DNA of 64,000 nt, from assembly GCA_964531645.1 (NCBI GenBank), contig CAZHEF010000001.1:306090-370089 (forward strand), read 5' to 3'. Made by a program: the position numbers and the translations under genes. The DNA is from JBBIMS01 sp964531645. GTDB lineage: Bacteria > Acidobacteriota > Aminicenantia > JBFLYD01 > JBBIMS01. The stretch's first letter is position 1. Every line of letters begins with the position of its first letter. Below the pieces are notes generated by a model. The model ran no database searches. It worked only from the letters and a program-made list of their open reading frames with translations, and was not told where the DNA came from. Shown piece after piece: positions 9,045 through 18,479 of this stretch.

Positions 9045-9656
9045 ATGGGAAACGGTCAGGCAATTGACTGGGGTAAAGGTTTCACAATTCTATTTGAGGA
9101 CAAGGAATGGGTAGGGAAAACTTTGATCGGTGGAATCTTTATTCTACTGAGTATTATTTTAATCGGAATTCCTTTTGTTCTTGGGTATATTCTTGAATTT
9201 GTCAAAAATGTAATTGAGAGGAAATCGCCTGTTCTTCCCGAATGGGACAACATGGGTGAGAAATTTACAAAGGGTCTTGTTTTCCTTGTAATTCTAATTA
9301 TATTCTCACTGATTTTTGGTGTTGTAATTGGAATACTTTGTCTGATTCCTTGCCTTGGATGGATTGCAGCTGTCCTTGTTGGAATTCTTTTTTATTTTGT
9401 TTATCCTTTTATAGTCTGCGAATACGCAGTTACAAACAATTTCTCTTCTGTTTTCAACTTTGAAAGAATATTTAATTTCATTGGAAAACAGGTTGTAAAC
9501 CTTATTGTAGCAATAATTCTTGCTCTGGTCATAGGCATAATTGGAGGTTTTGGAATAATCCTATTAATTATTGGAGTTATCTTCACATATTTCTGGTCAG
9601 TAATTGGTTTCCACTACTTTTTTGCAGAAGTTTACAGGGTCTGGTCAGGAAAGTAA
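9045..9656 (+). CDS. DUF4013-type multi-pass membrane protein
   Basis: 203 aa. Begins MGNGQAIDWGKGFTILFEDK after a strong AGGAGG site. The pattern of an N-terminal FEDKEWVGK-type segment, a hydrophobic stretch, the polar loop PVLPEWDNMGEKFTKGL and further glycine- and isoleucine-rich membrane helices matches DUF4013 proteins. About five or six membrane spans. Function unknown in the family. It stands alone: divergent from copA and convergent with glmS, with no operon partner. Confidence 0.75.
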   Translation: MGNGQAIDWGKGFTILFEDKEWVGKTLIGGIFILLSIILIGIPFVLGYILEFVKNVIERKSPVLPEWDNMGEKFTKGLVFLVILIIFSLIFGVVIGILCLIPCLGWIAAVLVGILFYFVYPFIVCEYAVTNNFSSVFNFERIFNFIGKQVVNLIVAIILALVIGIIGGFGIILLIIGVIFTYFWSVIGFHYFFAEVYRVWSGK

Positions 9657-9717
9657 AAACAACAGTTTAGTTACTCCAGATTTCTTCTTTTTTCGCTCTT
9701 CTTGCCCGTCTTGTAAT

Positions 9718-11517
9718 TTAATCTACTGTTATTGTCTTGCTCAAATTTCTGGGAAAATCAGGATCAAGCCCTTTTTTAACTGCTAAATAGTAGGAAAGAT
9801 ATTGAAGAATTATAACAGAGAGAATTGGCACAAAGAACTGATTCTCAGTGGGTATCTCCATTAAAATGTCCGAGTTCTCTTTCAACAAAGTATCTTCAGG
9901 AGCAATTGTTATAACCTTTCCACCTCTGCATCTTATTTCATTTATATGGGAAATGACAATTTGAGCATCTTCTTTTGTGGAGATGACAATAATTTTATAG
10001 CCATCTTCTACAACTGCAAGAGGTCCATGTTTAAATTCTGAGGAAGGAAGAGCAGATGCGTGAATGTAGGAAGTTTCTTTTATTTTCAATGCCCCCTCAA
10101 GGGCTGATGGATAGGTTAGACCATGCCCAAGAAGGTGAATTTTCTCATCTTTATATAAAGTTTCAGCCAATTTTATGACCTCTTCTTCCTTCTGATTTAA
10201 AGTTGTCTTTATAATTTCAGGAAGTTTCAGAATCTCCTTCATGTTCTTTTTTGCCATTTTCATTGAAAGAAACAAGAAAATAATAAGTTGATTTAGAAAA
10301 GTTTTTGTAGCGGGAACAGAGACCTCAAGCTGGGTTAGAAGAGGGATATTGATTTTTGACTTTAGCTGGATTGTAGAACCTATTACATTGACCATAGAAA
10401 AGATATTTTCATAACCTCTTTCAATAAGATAATTCTGAACTCTAATAACATCCTTTGTCTCACCACTCTGGGATACAAGAATAAAGGAGTCTGAACCATT
10501 AAAAAAAGATGAATAGTCTTCAATAAAAGAACCAGCAACTGCAGGAATAGCGTGCCTTCCAGTTAACCTTGTTATGTATTTTGAACCTGTTAGGGAAGCA
10601 TGATAGGAGGAGCCTGAGCCAATTATAAAAATATTCCTTGAGCTCCATAGCTTTGAAACTAATTCATTTATTAAAGGATACTGAAAAAGAAAATCAATTA
10701 GAATCTTTGACCTTTCTCCCTGTTCCTTTATCTCCTTTAACATAAAATGGGGGAACCCTTCTTTCTCTGCAATTCCAATCTCCTGTTCTATAGTAACAAA
10801 TTCTCTATCTTTTACTTCCTCTCCTGATTTTATGTTAAAAATTGAGATTTTCTCGGGCTCAAGGATAGCAAATTCTCCATCCTTTATCAGGATGGTCTCT
10901 CTTGTAAACTCAAGAAGAGAGGGAAGGTCAGAAGAGCAGGCTGTAAATCCTTCCCCTTTTCCTATGTAAAGGGAGGAGCCTATTTTTACGCAGATAAGCC
11001 TATCTTCTTCAGATAACCCTCCAACCCATGCATAATCACCTTTTAAAAAATCTTGAGCCTTCATTACAGCCTTTTCAAGGCTCAATCCCTTTCTCAAACC
11101 TTCCTCTACAGCATGGACAACAACCTCTCCGTCATTTTCTCCTTTAAAATTATGACCTAATTTTTTAAACTCTTCTATCAAAGAAATTGTGTTAATAATG
11201 TTTCCGTTATGGGCACCGACAAGTTTTCCTGTGCAGTCAATGTGAGGTTGGGCATTCTCCTTTTTTGGCATTCCAAAAGTAGCCCATCTGAGCTGAACTA
11301 TTCCTCTTTTCCCTTTCATTTCTGAGAAATTTAGACTTTTAGATACTTCATCGAGTTTTCCAACATCCTTCCTTAAATCTATCTTACCTTTGCTATCAAT
11401 GGTGGAGACCCCTACAGAATCATATCCCCTGTAAACAAGTCTTCTCCCCGCCTTTATCAGAAGATTCCCCACATCCTCTTTTTCTTTATCAAATATAATT
11501 CCAAATATTCCACACAT
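9718..11517 (-). CDS. glmS: Glutamine--fructose-6-phosphate aminotransferase (isomerizing)
   Basis: 599 aa, close to E. coli GlmS (609). Catalytic Cys follows the initiator Met (MCGIFGII), the N-terminal Ntn glutaminase domain spans about residues 1-220 (LVYRGYDSVG, LRWATFGMP, AHNGNIIN), and two SIS isomerase domains follow (IIGSGSSYHASLTGSKY, SQSGETKDVIR, HLLGHGLTYPSALEGALKIK, SSEFKHGPLAVV). The C-terminal tail LSKTITVD matches the family ending. Makes glucosamine-6-phosphate for peptidoglycan and LPS. GGAGG precedes the ATG. No glmS ribozyme is evident in the short upstream region. Confidence 0.96.
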   Translation of the reverse strand: MCGIFGIIFDKEKEDVGNLLIKAGRRLVYRGYDSVGVSTIDSKGKIDLRKDVGKLDEVSKSLNFSEMKGKRGIVQLRWATFGMPKKENAQPHIDCTGKLVGAHNGNIINTISLIEEFKKLGHNFKGENDGEVVVHAVEEGLRKGLSLEKAVMKAQDFLKGDYAWVGGLSEEDRLICVKIGSSLYIGKGEGFTACSSDLPSLLEFTRETILIKDGEFAILEPEKISIFNIKSGEEVKDREFVTIEQEIGIAEKEGFPHFMLKEIKEQGERSKILIDFLFQYPLINELVSKLWSSRNIFIIGSGSSYHASLTGSKYITRLTGRHAIPAVAGSFIEDYSSFFNGSDSFILVSQSGETKDVIRVQNYLIERGYENIFSMVNVIGSTIQLKSKINIPLLTQLEVSVPATKTFLNQLIIFLFLSMKMAKKNMKEILKLPEIIKTTLNQKEEEVIKLAETLYKDEKIHLLGHGLTYPSALEGALKIKETSYIHASALPSSEFKHGPLAVVEDGYKIIVISTKEDAQIVISHINEIRCRGGKVITIAPEDTLLKENSDILMEIPTENQFFVPILSVIILQYLSYYLAVKKGLDPDFPRNLSKTITVD

Positions 11518-11634
11518 AAAGCCTCCAAAATTGTTATTTTATCAATAGATGGACAGAGGGTCAACAAGCCCATGTTTCTATTGTTTCTATTTGCTATTGG
11601 AGATTTCAGAGGTTAAAATTGAATCTTTGAAGAA

Positions 11635-12822
11635 ATGGGAAAGTATCGTATAACTTTTGTTGTTCAGAGATACGGAAGAGAAATAGTTGGTGGTTCAGAA
11701 GCCCATGCAAGGGAAGTTGCAGAAAGGCTCACTCCATATGGGGATGTGCAAGTCCTTACCTCCTGTGCTTTTGATTATAACACATGGGAAAATTTTTACC
11801 CTGAAGGGGAAGAGGAAATAAATGGAGTTAGAGTCCGAAGATTCCTTGTGGATGGAACAAGAAGAAAGGACTTTAACCAGCTCTCAGAAAAACTTTTTGG
11901 AAAATCCGTCCCTCTAAAAGATGAAATTGAATGGATTTATGCCCAGGGTCCTGTTGTTCCTAAAATTCTTGAGGAAATATCAAAAATTAGAAATCAAAGG
12001 GATGTCTTTATATTCTTTACATATCTTTATTATCCGACTCTATTTGGGTTGAGAATTGTTCCTGATAAAGCAATTTTTGTCCCAACCGCTCACGACGAGT
12101 CACCCATATATTTCAATATTTTTAAGCCACTTTTCCACTCCCCAAGGGCAATCCTTTACAACACTGAAGAAGAGAGGATTTTTATAAACAAACTTTTTGG
12201 AAATCACTACATACCCAGTGAAATTGCAGGAGTTGGCGTTGAAATACCTGAAGATTTAGACCCTTCAAGATTCAAAAAAAAATTTGGCATTGAAGGGAAA
12301 TATCTACTTTACATGGGAAGAATTGTAAGCTCAAAGGGGTGTGCTGAACTTATAGATTTTTACCGTTATTACAAAGAAAAATATAAGACGAATCTAAGCC
12401 TTGTTTTGTTGGGGAAATCGGAGATGGAAATTCCTAAGGAAGAGGGTATTATTTATGGTGGCTTTGTTGAGGAAAAGGAGAAGTTCGATGCAATTGTGGG
12501 ATGCAGTGCGGTTGTAGTTCCGTCTCGATTTGAAAGTTTATCTATGATTGCCCTTGAAGGATGGGCTATGGAAAAACCCGTTATTACCACAGAATTTTCC
12601 CATGTGGTCAAAGGAATGTGTGAGAGAAGTAATGGAGGCCTTTACTATGCTAACAGAGAGGAGTTCGCAGAGGTTGTTAATCTGATTATCAAGAATGAAG
12701 AGATCTCAAAAAAATTGGGTGAGAACGGGAAAAGATTCGTAGAAAACTACTACACATGGGATAAGGTTATCGAAAAATACCTAAAAATGATAGAGTTTAT
12801 AGTAAAGGAAAAATGGTTTTGA
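11635..12822 (+). CDS. Glycosyltransferase family 4 (GT-B fold)
   Basis: 395 aa. The N-terminal Rossmann half has VVQRYGREIVGGSEAHAREV, a pattern of GT4 enzymes that begin with a GGSE acceptor loop. The C-terminal half has YLLYMGRIVSSKGCAELID and the donor-binding block VVPSRFESLSMIALEGWAME with the EX7E-like glutamates. No signal peptide. Probable role in surface polysaccharide or lipid-linked glycan assembly. Divergent from glmS; followed on the same strand by a decayed barrel gene only 11 bases on, so they may once have formed a transcription unit. Acceptor and donor unknown. Confidence 0.85.
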   Translation: MGKYRITFVVQRYGREIVGGSEAHAREVAERLTPYGDVQVLTSCAFDYNTWENFYPEGEEEINGVRVRRFLVDGTRRKDFNQLSEKLFGKSVPLKDEIEWIYAQGPVVPKILEEISKIRNQRDVFIFFTYLYYPTLFGLRIVPDKAIFVPTAHDESPIYFNIFKPLFHSPRAILYNTEEERIFINKLFGNHYIPSEIAGVGVEIPEDLDPSRFKKKFGIEGKYLLYMGRIVSSKGCAELIDFYRYYKEKYKTNLSLVLLGKSEMEIPKEEGIIYGGFVEEKEKFDAIVGCSAVVVPSRFESLSMIALEGWAMEKPVITTEFSHVVKGMCERSNGGLYYANREEFAEVVNLIIKNEEISKKLGENGKRFVENYYTWDKVIEKYLKMIEFIVKEKWF

Positions 12823-12833
12823 GAAGCAGGAAA

Positions 12834-13602
12834 ATGAATTTTAAAAAATTAATTTATTAATTTCTCTTTTTGTTTCTGTGGGGGTCTTTCTTGCAATGCG
12901 ATGGTAAAAAATTTGAAATTGAAATTTTTAGAAACATGAATCTTCCAATTTTAGAAGGAAATTACTTATACTCTTACTTTCCTCCCATTTCTCCAGGTGC
13001 ATTTATCCCTATCTCTGATCTATCCGTCAATTATAGAGCGAAAAGTAAAAATGGATTTGGTGCAGGAATTAACTATTTTCCTATGGAAAATATTGGCATA
13101 AGACTAAACCGAATTATCTCAGAACATCTTTAGAAGGGGAAAGTTCAAAATAGAATATATAGCTTCAATATGTCTCGATACAACTCTCATCCTACATCCC
13201 TCACCTGTTTCTTCTTCAAACAAGCACCGATTGGAATCCAGCTGATGGAGATTTTACAAAATTCAATGCGAATATTGATTTCATCTATAGAGCAAAAATA
13301 GGAAATAAAATAAATGCTGACATTTTAATTGGTTTTCCCTTTGAAATTCCCAAATTGGATTTGAAAAACATAGGTTATACTGAATTCTTGTTAGGCAGTC
13401 ATTTTTTTCCAGCGAAACTTATAAAATTGGTTTTTCTTCAGGTTCGATAAAAGATTTCGGGCTGGCAAGTGGTGGAACAATCAATTTTCCATTAGGCAAT
13501 AACTTTGATTTGTCCCTGGGTTTTAGATATTTCTATTTTCCTGTGAGATTTGCATCCATTGAGCTTTCAGAGCAGACAAGTCGCGAAGAAACAAGCGGTT
13601 AA
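12834..13602 (+). pseudogene. Decayed outer-membrane beta-barrel protein gene
   Basis: An ATG at 12834 begins MNFKKLIY, is stopped by TAA at 12858, and the same frame continues FLFLFLWGSFLQCDGKKFE, together making an interrupted signal peptide. The frame runs to 13133 with alternating barrel-like strands (NYRAKSKNGFGAGINYFP). Coding then shifts: one frame from about 13225 reads WNPADGDFTKFNANIDFIYR, and another from about 13410 reads SETYKIGFSSGSIKDFGLAS and ends FRYFYFPVRFASIELSEQ before TAA at 13600-13602. One nonsense and at least two frameshift lesions, so not functional as a single protein. Confidence 0.7.
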
Positions 13603-13787
13603 TTAACAGAGGGTGAGCTTTAGCTAATAAAAGAGAAAATGAAGCTTCCTTTGATTGAATTCCCCTTTCTTATTACTCTTTAAGAGCATCTTTGAAATTT
13701 AAATTCCAAGGCTTGACTTTTCTTTATAAAAAATTCAAAATTCCTTATTGTTATGGGTAAAAATAAAGTCCAGAAGGAGGATCCCTT

Positions 13788-15029
13788 ATGAAAAGAAGAG
13801 AATTTCTAATGGGAGGTTTGACAGTTTCTCTCTCATTTTTAGCACCAAATGAAATTTTTTCAAATAAACAGGAGGAGACTCAGGAACTTTACAGAGGAAA
13901 GATTACCCCGATTTCTGATGAGGAGAGAGAGGCAAGAATACAGAAGGCAAAGGAACTCATGGGAAAGAATAAAATTTCCTGTATTCTCATTCCACCAGGA
14001 ACCTCCTTAAGATATTTTACCAATGTAAGCTGGGGGCTTTCAGAAAGATTTTTTGGATTTCTTCTCCCCCTTGATGGAGAGCCAGTATTTATATGCCCTT
14101 CCTTTGAAAGAGGTCGACTTGAAAATCAGCTGAAAAAAAACTATGAAATAAGAACATGGGAAGAGGATGAGAGTCCATTTAAACTTGTTCATCAATTTCT
14201 CAAGGAGAAAGGCATAATAACTTCAAATTTTGGAATTGAAGCAACAGTAAGGTTTTTTGAAGTTAACGGGATTTCGAAGGAAGCTCTTGCATTAAAGATT
14301 GTTTCTGCAGATAATGTAATAAATTTGTGTAGAGCAATAAAATCTAATGCTGAGATTGAGCTACTAAGGATTTCCAATGAAATAACTTTAAATGTTTTGA
14401 AGGAAGCTCTCAGGGATTTACATCCTGGAATGAGAGCTATGGAAATTGGAAGAAGAATCTCACAAACATTCAGCAAATATGGATTTTCTGGAGGAGCTCT
14501 TGTTTTGCTTGGTGAGAATAGTGCCTATCCCCATGGAGGAGCTGTAAAGGAAATATTCCTTGAAGAAGGATTTCCAATTTTAGTTGACGGAGGAACATCA
14601 GTGGAGGGTTATCGTTCAGACATTACAAGAACAATTGTCTTTGGAAAAGCAACTGAAAAGCAGAAAAAAGTCTGGGAGATTGTTAAAAGAGCTCAGACAG
14701 AAGCTCTTAAAAAAGCAAAGATAGGGGTTAGGGCAGGAGATGTGGATAAAGCAGCAAGAACAGCTATAGAGAATGTAGGTTTTGGACCAATTTATGCTTA
14801 TTTTTCCCATCGACTTGGGCATGGAATAGGGCTTGATGGGCATGAATGGCCATATCTTGTTAAAAATAATCCTCTAAAACTTGAGTCTGGTATGACTTTT
14901 AGCAATGAGCCAGGAATATATTTAAACGGAGAATTCGGAATCAGGCTTGAAGATTGTATGGTTATAACGGAAGAAGGAGCACAGCTATTCACCCCTCAAG
15001 CAGAAAGTATTGAGTATCCATTTAATTAA
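13788..15029 (+). CDS. Exported M24 family metallopeptidase (Xaa-Pro aminopeptidase-like)
   Basis: 413 aa. The start MKRREFLMGG is a twin-arginine (Tat) signal followed by a hydrophobic stretch, after a clear AGGAGG site. An N-terminal creatinase-like domain (about 45-180) precedes the pita-bread catalytic domain. All five metal ligands are visible: ILVDGG and SDITR (Asp, Asp), GHGIGLDGHE (His), FSNEPGIY (Glu) and IRLEDCMVIT (Glu). It removes N-terminal residues ahead of proline, outside the cytoplasm. This fits a peptide-degrading lifestyle and complements the hydroxyproline enzyme at 50039-52399. Exact specificity (prolidase or aminopeptidase P) is not decided. Confidence 0.88.
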   Translation: MKRREFLMGGLTVSLSFLAPNEIFSNKQEETQELYRGKITPISDEEREARIQKAKELMGKNKISCILIPPGTSLRYFTNVSWGLSERFFGFLLPLDGEPVFICPSFERGRLENQLKKNYEIRTWEEDESPFKLVHQFLKEKGIITSNFGIEATVRFFEVNGISKEALALKIVSADNVINLCRAIKSNAEIELLRISNEITLNVLKEALRDLHPGMRAMEIGRRISQTFSKYGFSGGALVLLGENSAYPHGGAVKEIFLEEGFPILVDGGTSVEGYRSDITRTIVFGKATEKQKKVWEIVKRAQTEALKKAKIGVRAGDVDKAARTAIENVGFGPIYAYFSHRLGHGIGLDGHEWPYLVKNNPLKLESGMTFSNEPGIYLNGEFGIRLEDCMVITEEGAQLFTPQAESIEYPFN

Positions 15030-15083
15030 AGGGCGAGACTGGCGAGACGCGCTAGAATAGAAGCTATTAGAATTTATAAAAGT

Positions 15084-16454
15084 TCAAAAAATATATTCCA
15101 AGAAAATTCCTCTTAAATTTACTAAAATCGAGATTAAAATTAGCAAAAGCTCATAATTCTTAAATCTTCCCTTTGTTGACTCAATCATTAATATTACCAA
15201 AAAAGGCAAAAAATCCATTATAAATCTGTATCCATACTGGGCTCCACCTGTTGTGTAGTAAAGTAAAATTGGTATGGATAGTAAAAAAATACTTATCCAG
15301 GAGAAAAGAGGGATAGATTTTTTTGAAAAGGAGCGATAAAGAATCAAAAAAATTGGAGAGCAGAAGATTATACCCATTCCCCATGGATCAGGGCTGAAAA
15401 AAGGAAATTCATTTTGAAATTTTGGTGGGGCTAAAAACATGTAATAGAGATTTTTTGGTAAAAATTTAAAATTGAATTGTCCATATTTAATGTATTCTGA
15501 ATAAGGTTCATTAAGCCTCATCTTTAAATATCCCATATCTTTGAAGTCTCCAAACCTTAGATAATTGTAAACTCCCATGAGAAGAAGAACTGAAAAAACT
15601 GGAATGAAAAGAAGGAAAATTCTCTTTATATTCTTTCTGCTTAAAAGAGCTCCTTCAAAAAATCTTGAGATAAAATAAGGGAATGCAAGAATTAGATGAA
15701 ATCTTGTCATTATTGAAAAAGACCAAAAAAGACCGACAAGAAAAGGTCTTCTTCTTTCAAGGCTTTCAATTACCGAGAGAAGAAGAAAGTTGACAGAAAC
15801 AGTGTGAGCTACATACCATACGCCCTCAAAGTGGAGCATACTTAGATGAACTGTTCCGAAGCCAAAAATTAAAGGAATTAAAATTTTATAGAATTTTGAT
15901 GTGGAAATTTTAATAACTTGGAGATATTTTTTAGATAACCTGTAGAAGAGAGCGATGTTAAGGCTTCCAAGTAAAATTTGAAAAATAAAATCATGGAACT
16001 CTGTTCTAAAAATTAAAGCAAAAGGAATCATAAAGAGAGCTGGGAATGGAGGAAATGCAACATAGATCTTTCCATTGTGTATAACAGGATCATCGATATA
16101 GCCGATAGGGAAAATATCCAATTTTAAATGGATTAAGGAATTGGCAAGATAGACAAAATGCTCAGCAAAGTAGGTAAGATTTAGAAGTTTTGGGATGGAG
16201 AAAATAGAATATAAAAAGAGGGCAATGAAAAATACATCGTAAAAATCAATCTCTTTCTTTTTTCTATTTCTGTAAATAAATACAAAGGCAAAAAAGAGAT
16301 AGAATGTCCCCAGAAGAAAAAATGTATTTTGCTCTTTAATATGGGCAAAGGGTAGAATTCTTTCGATGGTACCCTTTCTTTCAAGAGCTAAAAAAAGGGA
16401 AAAAAAAGAAGGTGTTAAAAGAATTAAAAAAAGAACTATTTTAATTGGCTTCAT
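15084..16454 (-). CDS. Multi-pass membrane glycosyltransferase-like protein
   Basis: 456 aa with about 10-12 hydrophobic segments. After the first helix there is a large extracytoplasmic loop (YIDDPVIHNGKIYVAFPPFP) and later GTVHLSMLHFEGVWYVAHTV, an arrangement like GT-C fold mannosyl/arabinosyl transferases (PMT/ArnT-like), which use polyprenyl-phosphate sugars. No clear catalytic DD/DE pair was located, so the enzyme class is an inference from topology. Divergent from moxR with 30 bases between starts. Confidence 0.55.
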   Translation of the reverse strand: MKPIKIVLFLILLTPSFFSLFLALERKGTIERILPFAHIKEQNTFFLLGTFYLFFAFVFIYRNRKKKEIDFYDVFFIALFLYSIFSIPKLLNLTYFAEHFVYLANSLIHLKLDIFPIGYIDDPVIHNGKIYVAFPPFPALFMIPFALIFRTEFHDFIFQILLGSLNIALFYRLSKKYLQVIKISTSKFYKILIPLIFGFGTVHLSMLHFEGVWYVAHTVSVNFLLLSVIESLERRRPFLVGLFWSFSIMTRFHLILAFPYFISRFFEGALLSRKNIKRIFLLFIPVFSVLLLMGVYNYLRFGDFKDMGYLKMRLNEPYSEYIKYGQFNFKFLPKNLYYMFLAPPKFQNEFPFFSPDPWGMGIIFCSPIFLILYRSFSKKSIPLFSWISIFLLSIPILLYYTTGGAQYGYRFIMDFLPFLVILMIESTKGRFKNYELLLILISILVNLRGIFLEYIF

Positions 16455-16472
16455 TATTCAAATATGGTAGTG

Positions 16473-16484
16473 TATAATTAAACA
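16473..16484 (+). promoter_or_regulatory. -10 box immediately before moxR (leaderless start)
   Basis: TATAAT at 16473-16478 is followed by six bases and then the moxR ATG at 16485. Transcription from this box would begin at or next to the start codon, and no Shine-Dalgarno is present. The -35 region is weak. Confidence 0.55.
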
Positions 16485-17435
16485 ATGGAACAGTCAATAG
16501 AGGAATGTTTCTCAAAAATTTTCAGGTTAATTGAAAATCTTGAGAAGGTAATAACAGGGAAAAAGGAGGTTATAAAATTAGCTCTAACCTCATTATTTGC
16601 GGGAGGGCATCTTTTGATTGAAGATGTCCCAGGAACAGGGAAAACAACTCTGGCTCTCGGGATCGCAAAATCGATCGGAGGAATTTTTAAGAGAATCCAG
16701 TTCACTTCCGACCTTCTTCCTTCAGACATAATAGGAGTTACAATTTATAGTCATAAGAACGAAGCTTTTGAGTTCAAACCAGGACCAATATTTGCAAATA
16801 TTGTCCTTGCTGATGAGATAAATAGAACAACACCAAAAACCCAGAGTGCATTGCTTGAGTCAATGAATGAAAATCAGGTCACTGTCGACAACAAAACCCA
16901 CTCCCTTCCCAAACCATTCATGGTAATTGCTACCCAGAATCCCCTTGAGATATACGGAACATATCCCCTTCCTGAGTCCCAGTTGGACAGATTTATGATG
17001 AGGATTAAGATGGGTTATCCTCCCCCTGAAAAGGAAAAAGAGATTATCATCTCCCATAAATTTTCAAGACCCCTTGACCAGATTTCATCTGTAATAACCC
17101 CTGAAGATGTTCTCGAAATTCAGAAAAGGATTAAGAATGTGAAAATTTCCAACGAACTCATGGACTACATTGTAGAAATTATTAAAAAAACAAGGAACTC
17201 AGAGGTAATAAAAATTGGTGCATCCCCTCGCGCATCAATTCTTTTCTCAAGAGCCTGTCAGGCTTATGCTTTTGTAAATGGGAGAGATTATGTCATACCC
17301 GATGATATAAAGACTCTTGCAATTCCAATTCTTGTTCACAGAATAGTTCCAAAGGGTAAAATAAGTGATGGAAGGAGAGAGGAGGTTGAAGACATTATAA
17401 AGGAGATAATTTACAAGATCAGTGTCCCGCTTTAG
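16485..17435 (+). CDS. MoxR family AAA+ ATPase
   Basis: 316 aa. Walker A LIEDVPGTGKTTLA, Walker B NIVLADEINR, then TTPKTQSALLESMNE (pore loop and sensor region), ATQNPLEIYGTYPLPESQLD (sensor 1) and a C-terminal lid domain. MoxR ATPases act as chaperones for metal insertion or complex assembly and normally neighbour DUF58 and von Willebrand A proteins. None is present here: the next gene is on the other strand and overlaps by 4 bases at the stop. Probably leaderless (see the -10 box). Family firm; partners lie elsewhere. Confidence 0.92.
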   Translation: MEQSIEECFSKIFRLIENLEKVITGKKEVIKLALTSLFAGGHLLIEDVPGTGKTTLALGIAKSIGGIFKRIQFTSDLLPSDIIGVTIYSHKNEAFEFKPGPIFANIVLADEINRTTPKTQSALLESMNENQVTVDNKTHSLPKPFMVIATQNPLEIYGTYPLPESQLDRFMMRIKMGYPPPEKEKEIIISHKFSRPLDQISSVITPEDVLEIQKRIKNVKISNELMDYIVEIIKKTRNSEVIKIGASPRASILFSRACQAYAFVNGRDYVIPDDIKTLAIPILVHRIVPKGKISDGRREEVEDIIKEIIYKISVPL

Positions 17436-18196
17436 ATCCTCAAAGAAATTCCGCCCCTTATGAGTAAGCCATTCCACATTCCACCATCGATATGGAAATG
17501 GATATTTTTTGTAATTTTTCCTTTAATTCCAAAGTTAAATTGAATTATAGGTATTATCTTTACAGGAATATTCTCTAAATCCTGAAAATTTTTTCCTTCT
17601 GAGTTAGTTTCTCTTTTCATCTCACCAGTGGTTGCATTGTAAAATGTTCCATCTGTATTGAAAAGGAATTCTCCTTTTAAAGGAGCAATTCCAAAGCCGA
17701 ATCCAATATATGGATGAACAACCCATGAGGGTTTTATATCCCATCTAAAACTGAGATTGTAAGAAAAGGGCTCCATAATGAATTTTCCATTGGCAATAAA
17801 ATCTACATAAGAGCCATCGGTAAAATTCATATCTACAGTTCCATCAAGAGTTAGCTCCATTTTTGTTTTCTCAATGGAGAATCCCATGCTGAAAGAACCA
17901 TTTTCTCCACCTGGATAATATCTGATTTCAAATCCACCATTAAAACCTGAAGAACCAAAGCTAAAATCCCTCCTGTAGTTAAGCTCTACAAGGTCGGGAT
18001 GATCCTGAAGGATACTATCCTTGATTTCAGTATCAACACTATCCTCAATTGCAGACTCAATAATACTCTTTGCAAAGTTCACATTCCAGCTTCCATAATG
18101 AAGATTAAACTCCCATTTTCCCTGGCAAAGACCGCTTGAGAAAAGAAAAGGAATTGAAAAAATCAAAAGAAAAATAAAGAATTTACCTTTCATCAC
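17432..18196 (-). CDS. Secreted outer-membrane beta-barrel-like protein, unknown function
   Basis: 254 aa. MMKGKFFIFLLIFSIPFLFS is a signal peptide. The rest alternates aromatic and small residues in strand-like segments (WEFNLHYGSW, GFNGGFEIRYYPGG, VVHPYIGFGFGIAP, IIQFNFGIKGKI) and ends in RGGISLRI, typical of small outer-membrane barrels. I do not recognise a specific family. A GGAGG site 7 bases before the ATG supports the start. That site directly abuts the inverted-repeat element at 18206-18457, so its promoter must lie within or beyond that insertion. Confidence 0.65.
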   Translation of the reverse strand: MMKGKFFIFLLIFSIPFLFSSGLCQGKWEFNLHYGSWNVNFAKSIIESAIEDSVDTEIKDSILQDHPDLVELNYRRDFSFGSSGFNGGFEIRYYPGGENGSFSMGFSIEKTKMELTLDGTVDMNFTDGSYVDFIANGKFIMEPFSYNLSFRWDIKPSWVVHPYIGFGFGIAPLKGEFLFNTDGTFYNATTGEMKRETNSEGKNFQDLENIPVKIIPIIQFNFGIKGKITKNIHFHIDGGMWNGLLIRGGISLRI

Positions 18197-18205
18197 AGAA
18201 CCTCC

Positions 18206-18457
18206 GTAGGAGTTACGCAGTTGGCTACTAACCCCCTTTCACAGCTAATGATAACGTAAAAACAGAAGTTTGTCAAGAAGAGGCGATAGTGGTGATCCTT
18301 AAGCACCTTTTGCTCTCCTTGCTAGCTTTTTTGAGGTTGGAGGTTTATCGTTTGCGGACAGGGATAGTTGGTATGAAGCGAAGGCAGCGATTCTTCGGGA
18401 CGCCATTCGAGCCTATCTAGCCCACCTGTGAATTCACCCCAACTGCGTAAGTCCTAC
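18206..18457. mobile_element. Short inverted-repeat element (MITE-like) with transposase-like C-terminal remnant
   Basis: Left end GTAGGAGTTACGCAGTTGG (18206-18224) and right end CCAACTGCGTAAGTCCTAC (18439-18457) are inverted repeats matching at 18 of 19 positions. TCC flanks both sides (18203-18205 and 18458-18460), a possible 3-base target duplication. The interior is richer in GC than its surroundings. One frame (18321-18431) encodes FFEVGGLSFADRDSWYEAKA followed by AILRDAIRAYLAHL and a stop, which looks like the end of a lost protein, plausibly the parent transposase. Too short to move by itself. Confidence 0.7.
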
Positions 18458-18479
18458 TCCAATTGAATTATAAAAAAAT

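Noticed and set aside
11518..11634. glmS ribozyme upstream of glmS
   Set aside because: The upstream region on the minus strand is too short and AT-rich to hold the ribozyme core before the divergent gene begins.
15030..15075. Terminator after the M24 peptidase
   Set aside because: Only a 5-base stem (AATAG/CTATT) and no T-tract; more like the GCGAGAC repeat words.
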